6,770 nt of DNA from Kiritimatiellia bacterium (GTDB lineage: Bacteria; Verrucomicrobiota; Kiritimatiellia; RFP12; DVOR01), in the NCBI GenBank assembly GCA_017457555.1, contig JAFTHG010000267.1, positions 1-6,770 on the forward strand. The letters run 5' to 3'. A program made the translations under genes and the position numbers. Below the pieces are notes generated by a model. That model worked only from the letters and a program-made list of their open reading frames with translations, was not told the DNA's origin and searched no databases. Positions 5,752-6,770 of the stretch are shown here, piece after piece; within the stretch, counting starts at the first letter, position 1, and each line of letters starts with the position of its first letter.

Positions 5752-6770
5752 GTGGCAAAAAAGAATAAAGTTCGCATTATTGAACAATTGGAAAGTTACG
5801 TTATCCCTTTAATTCAACAGGAGGGCGCGGATCAGCGCGTTTCGGCCTTTTGGCCGAAGGTTTTATTGGGCTTTCTCAAGGGGATTTCAAAGCTCTTTAG
5901 TGCTATTGTTTGGCTAAGAATGCGTTTCTTTGCAATCGGTGTATTGCGTCGATATCCATTAGGCTGTCAAGTTATTAGTGTGGGTAATGTGACTGCAGGA
6001 GGAACGGGGAAAACACCTGTTGTGGAAATTTTTGCGCGTGAATTAACGCTTCAAGGCCGTAAGGTCGCAATATTGTCACGTGGCTATCGTCGTAAAGAAA
6101 AACCTTTTTTGCAACGTTTATTTTCTGATAAGATTGAGCCACCCTTGGAAGTTAGTGATGGACGTCATGTCCTGTTAGACTCTGAAACAGGCGGTGACGA
6201 ACCCTATATGTTGGCAAGCAATTTGCCAGGCGTGGTTGTTCTTGTGGATCGTGATCGTGTGAAATCCGGACGCCATGCGATTCGTAAATTTGGATGTGAT
6301 ACGTTAATTCTGGACGATGGCTTTCAATATCATAAGTTGAAGCATTCGCATGACATTGTCCTTGTGGATAAGACAAATCCATTTGGAAATGGGAATTTAC
6401 TTCCACGTGGTGTTCTGCGTGAACGTGTTCAAAATATTAAGCGTGCAGATTTTATTTTCATTACAAAAAGTGATGGGAATTCTGCGAAATTGCGCAAACG
6501 TTTGAATGAATTAAATCATCATGCTGAAATTATTGAATGTTGTCACGCCCCCAAACGCTTACGTAATGTTTATGCTCAAGGTGATAAAGAATTGCAATGG
6601 CTAAAAGGGAAGCGAATCTTAGCATTGTCTGGTATTGCAGTGCCCCAGAGTTTTGAAAACTTTTTACGCCGTTATGGTGCAGAATTAGTAGAATGTGTCC
6701 GATATGCGGATCACCATCGCTATGCAACACAAGAAGTCATTAATGTGGTTAACCGTGCTGCTGATTTGGG
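5752..6770 (+). CDS. lpxK: Tetraacyldisaccharide 4'-kinase LpxK, 3'-truncated by the window edge
   Basis: LpxK uses ATP to phosphorylate the 4' position of the lipid A disaccharide precursor, making lipid IVA at the cytoplasmic face of the inner membrane. The visible 339 residues hold the P-loop VGNVTAGGTGKTP (77-89), SRGYRRK just downstream, GGDEPYMLA (147-155), LDDGFQYHKL (187-196) and the FGNGNLLPRGVLRE block, all characteristic of the family. Residues of about 37-65 form the hydrophobic or amphipathic membrane anchor. The start is the GTG at 5752: an in-frame TAG at 5737 blocks any earlier start, a G-rich stretch (GTGGGG, 5741-5746) may act as a weak ribosome site, and the gap to the upstream stop is 17 bases. 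The P-loop sits about 26 residues later than in E. coli LpxK, so the N-terminus is extended. A TTG at 5866 is a possible alternative start. Only some tens of C-terminal residues should be missing. Confidence 0.95.
   Translation, partial: MAKKNKVRIIEQLESYVIPLIQQEGADQRVSAFWPKVLLGFLKGISKLFSAIVWLRMRFFAIGVLRRYPLGCQVISVGNVTAGGTGKTPVVEIFARELTLQGRKVAILSRGYRRKEKPFLQRLFSDKIEPPLEVSDGRHVLLDSETGGDEPYMLASNLPGVVVLVDRDRVKSGRHAIRKFGCDTLILDDGFQYHKLKHSHDIVLVDKTNPFGNGNLLPRGVLRERVQNIKRADFIFITKSDGNSAKLRKRLNELNHHAEIIECCHAPKRLRNVYAQGDKELQWLKGKRILALSGIAVPQSFENFLRRYGAELVECVRYADHHRYATQEVINVVNRAADL
5840..5864 (+). other. Terminator-like GC-rich hairpin inside the 5' end of lpxK
   Basis: TTCGGCC (5841-5847), a TTTT loop and GGCCGAA (5852-5858) form a perfect 7-bp stem, extendable by a T-G wobble, followed after one more G by TTTTATT. 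This has the form of a short intrinsic terminator, but it lies at codons 30-38 of lpxK. It could attenuate lpxK transcription, or mark the end of the preceding gene if lpxK actually starts at the TTG at 5866. The U-run is short and interrupted, so full termination is unlikely. Confidence 0.4.

Noticed and set aside
5586..5768. Short plus-strand ORF across the junction of the PurF-like gene and lpxK
   Set aside because: It overlaps the Cys-rich C-terminus of the PurF-like gene and the GTG start of lpxK in another frame, has no recognisable motif, and the two flanking genes fully explain the sequence.
6152..6730. Reverse-strand frames at the right end (6152-6406, 6530-6730)
   Set aside because: Both are antisense to lpxK, whose GDEP, DDGFQ and FGNGNLLPRG motifs lie in this region on the plus strand.

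Overview
The window is a densely packed, single-strand (+) stretch of a Gram-negative (diderm) bacterial chromosome, with five protein genes and little spacer. From left to right it holds the 3' part of a family GT4 glycosyltransferase; a complete GspE-type secretion ATPase; a complete class B penicillin-binding protein (PBP); a 118-base leader with several regulatory-looking structures; a complete PurF-type phosphoribosyltransferase homologue; and the 5' part of lpxK, the lipid A 4'-kinase. The lpxK gene starts with GTG and runs off the right edge. No tRNA, rRNA, CRISPR array, insertion sequence or phage gene is visible.

LpxK implies lipid A synthesis and so an outer membrane. Base composition is near-balanced and similar across the genes, with no visible sign of recent transfer. 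The first three junctions lack a convincing Shine-Dalgarno (SD) sequence, while the PurF-like gene has a strong one. The LpxK has a longer N-terminus than enterobacterial LpxK and a 'VISVGNVTAGGTGKTP' core. The PurF-like protein belongs to the 'MGGFFG... KYTPTWPRSF' lineage that I remember from Bacteroidota. I infer an uncultured-type member of the Verrucomicrobiota/Kiritimatiellota/Lentisphaerota group, with Bacteroidota as the alternative. This placement is from memory of family resemblance and has low to moderate confidence.

Most genes have cell-envelope roles: surface glycan (GT4), protein export or pseudopilus assembly (GspE), peptidoglycan cross-linking (PBP) and lipid A phosphorylation (LpxK). 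The PurF-like gene looks like a biosynthetic enzyme but sits 17 bases upstream of lpxK, probably co-transcribed with it.

The most unusual item is this PurF-like protein. Its PRPP-binding signature and four candidate Fe-S cysteines are intact. Every recognisable glutaminase residue is gone: the position-2 nucleophile Cys is Gly, and the Arg and Asn of the glutamine pocket are missing. The catalytic flexible loop differs, and there is an extra Cys-rich C-terminal tail. It therefore looks like a PRPP-dependent enzyme that cannot use glutamine in the usual way and whose reaction I cannot name. Its leader carries a hairpin that would bury the SD sequence in read-through transcripts, with a candidate promoter placed so that its own transcript would lack the blocking arm.
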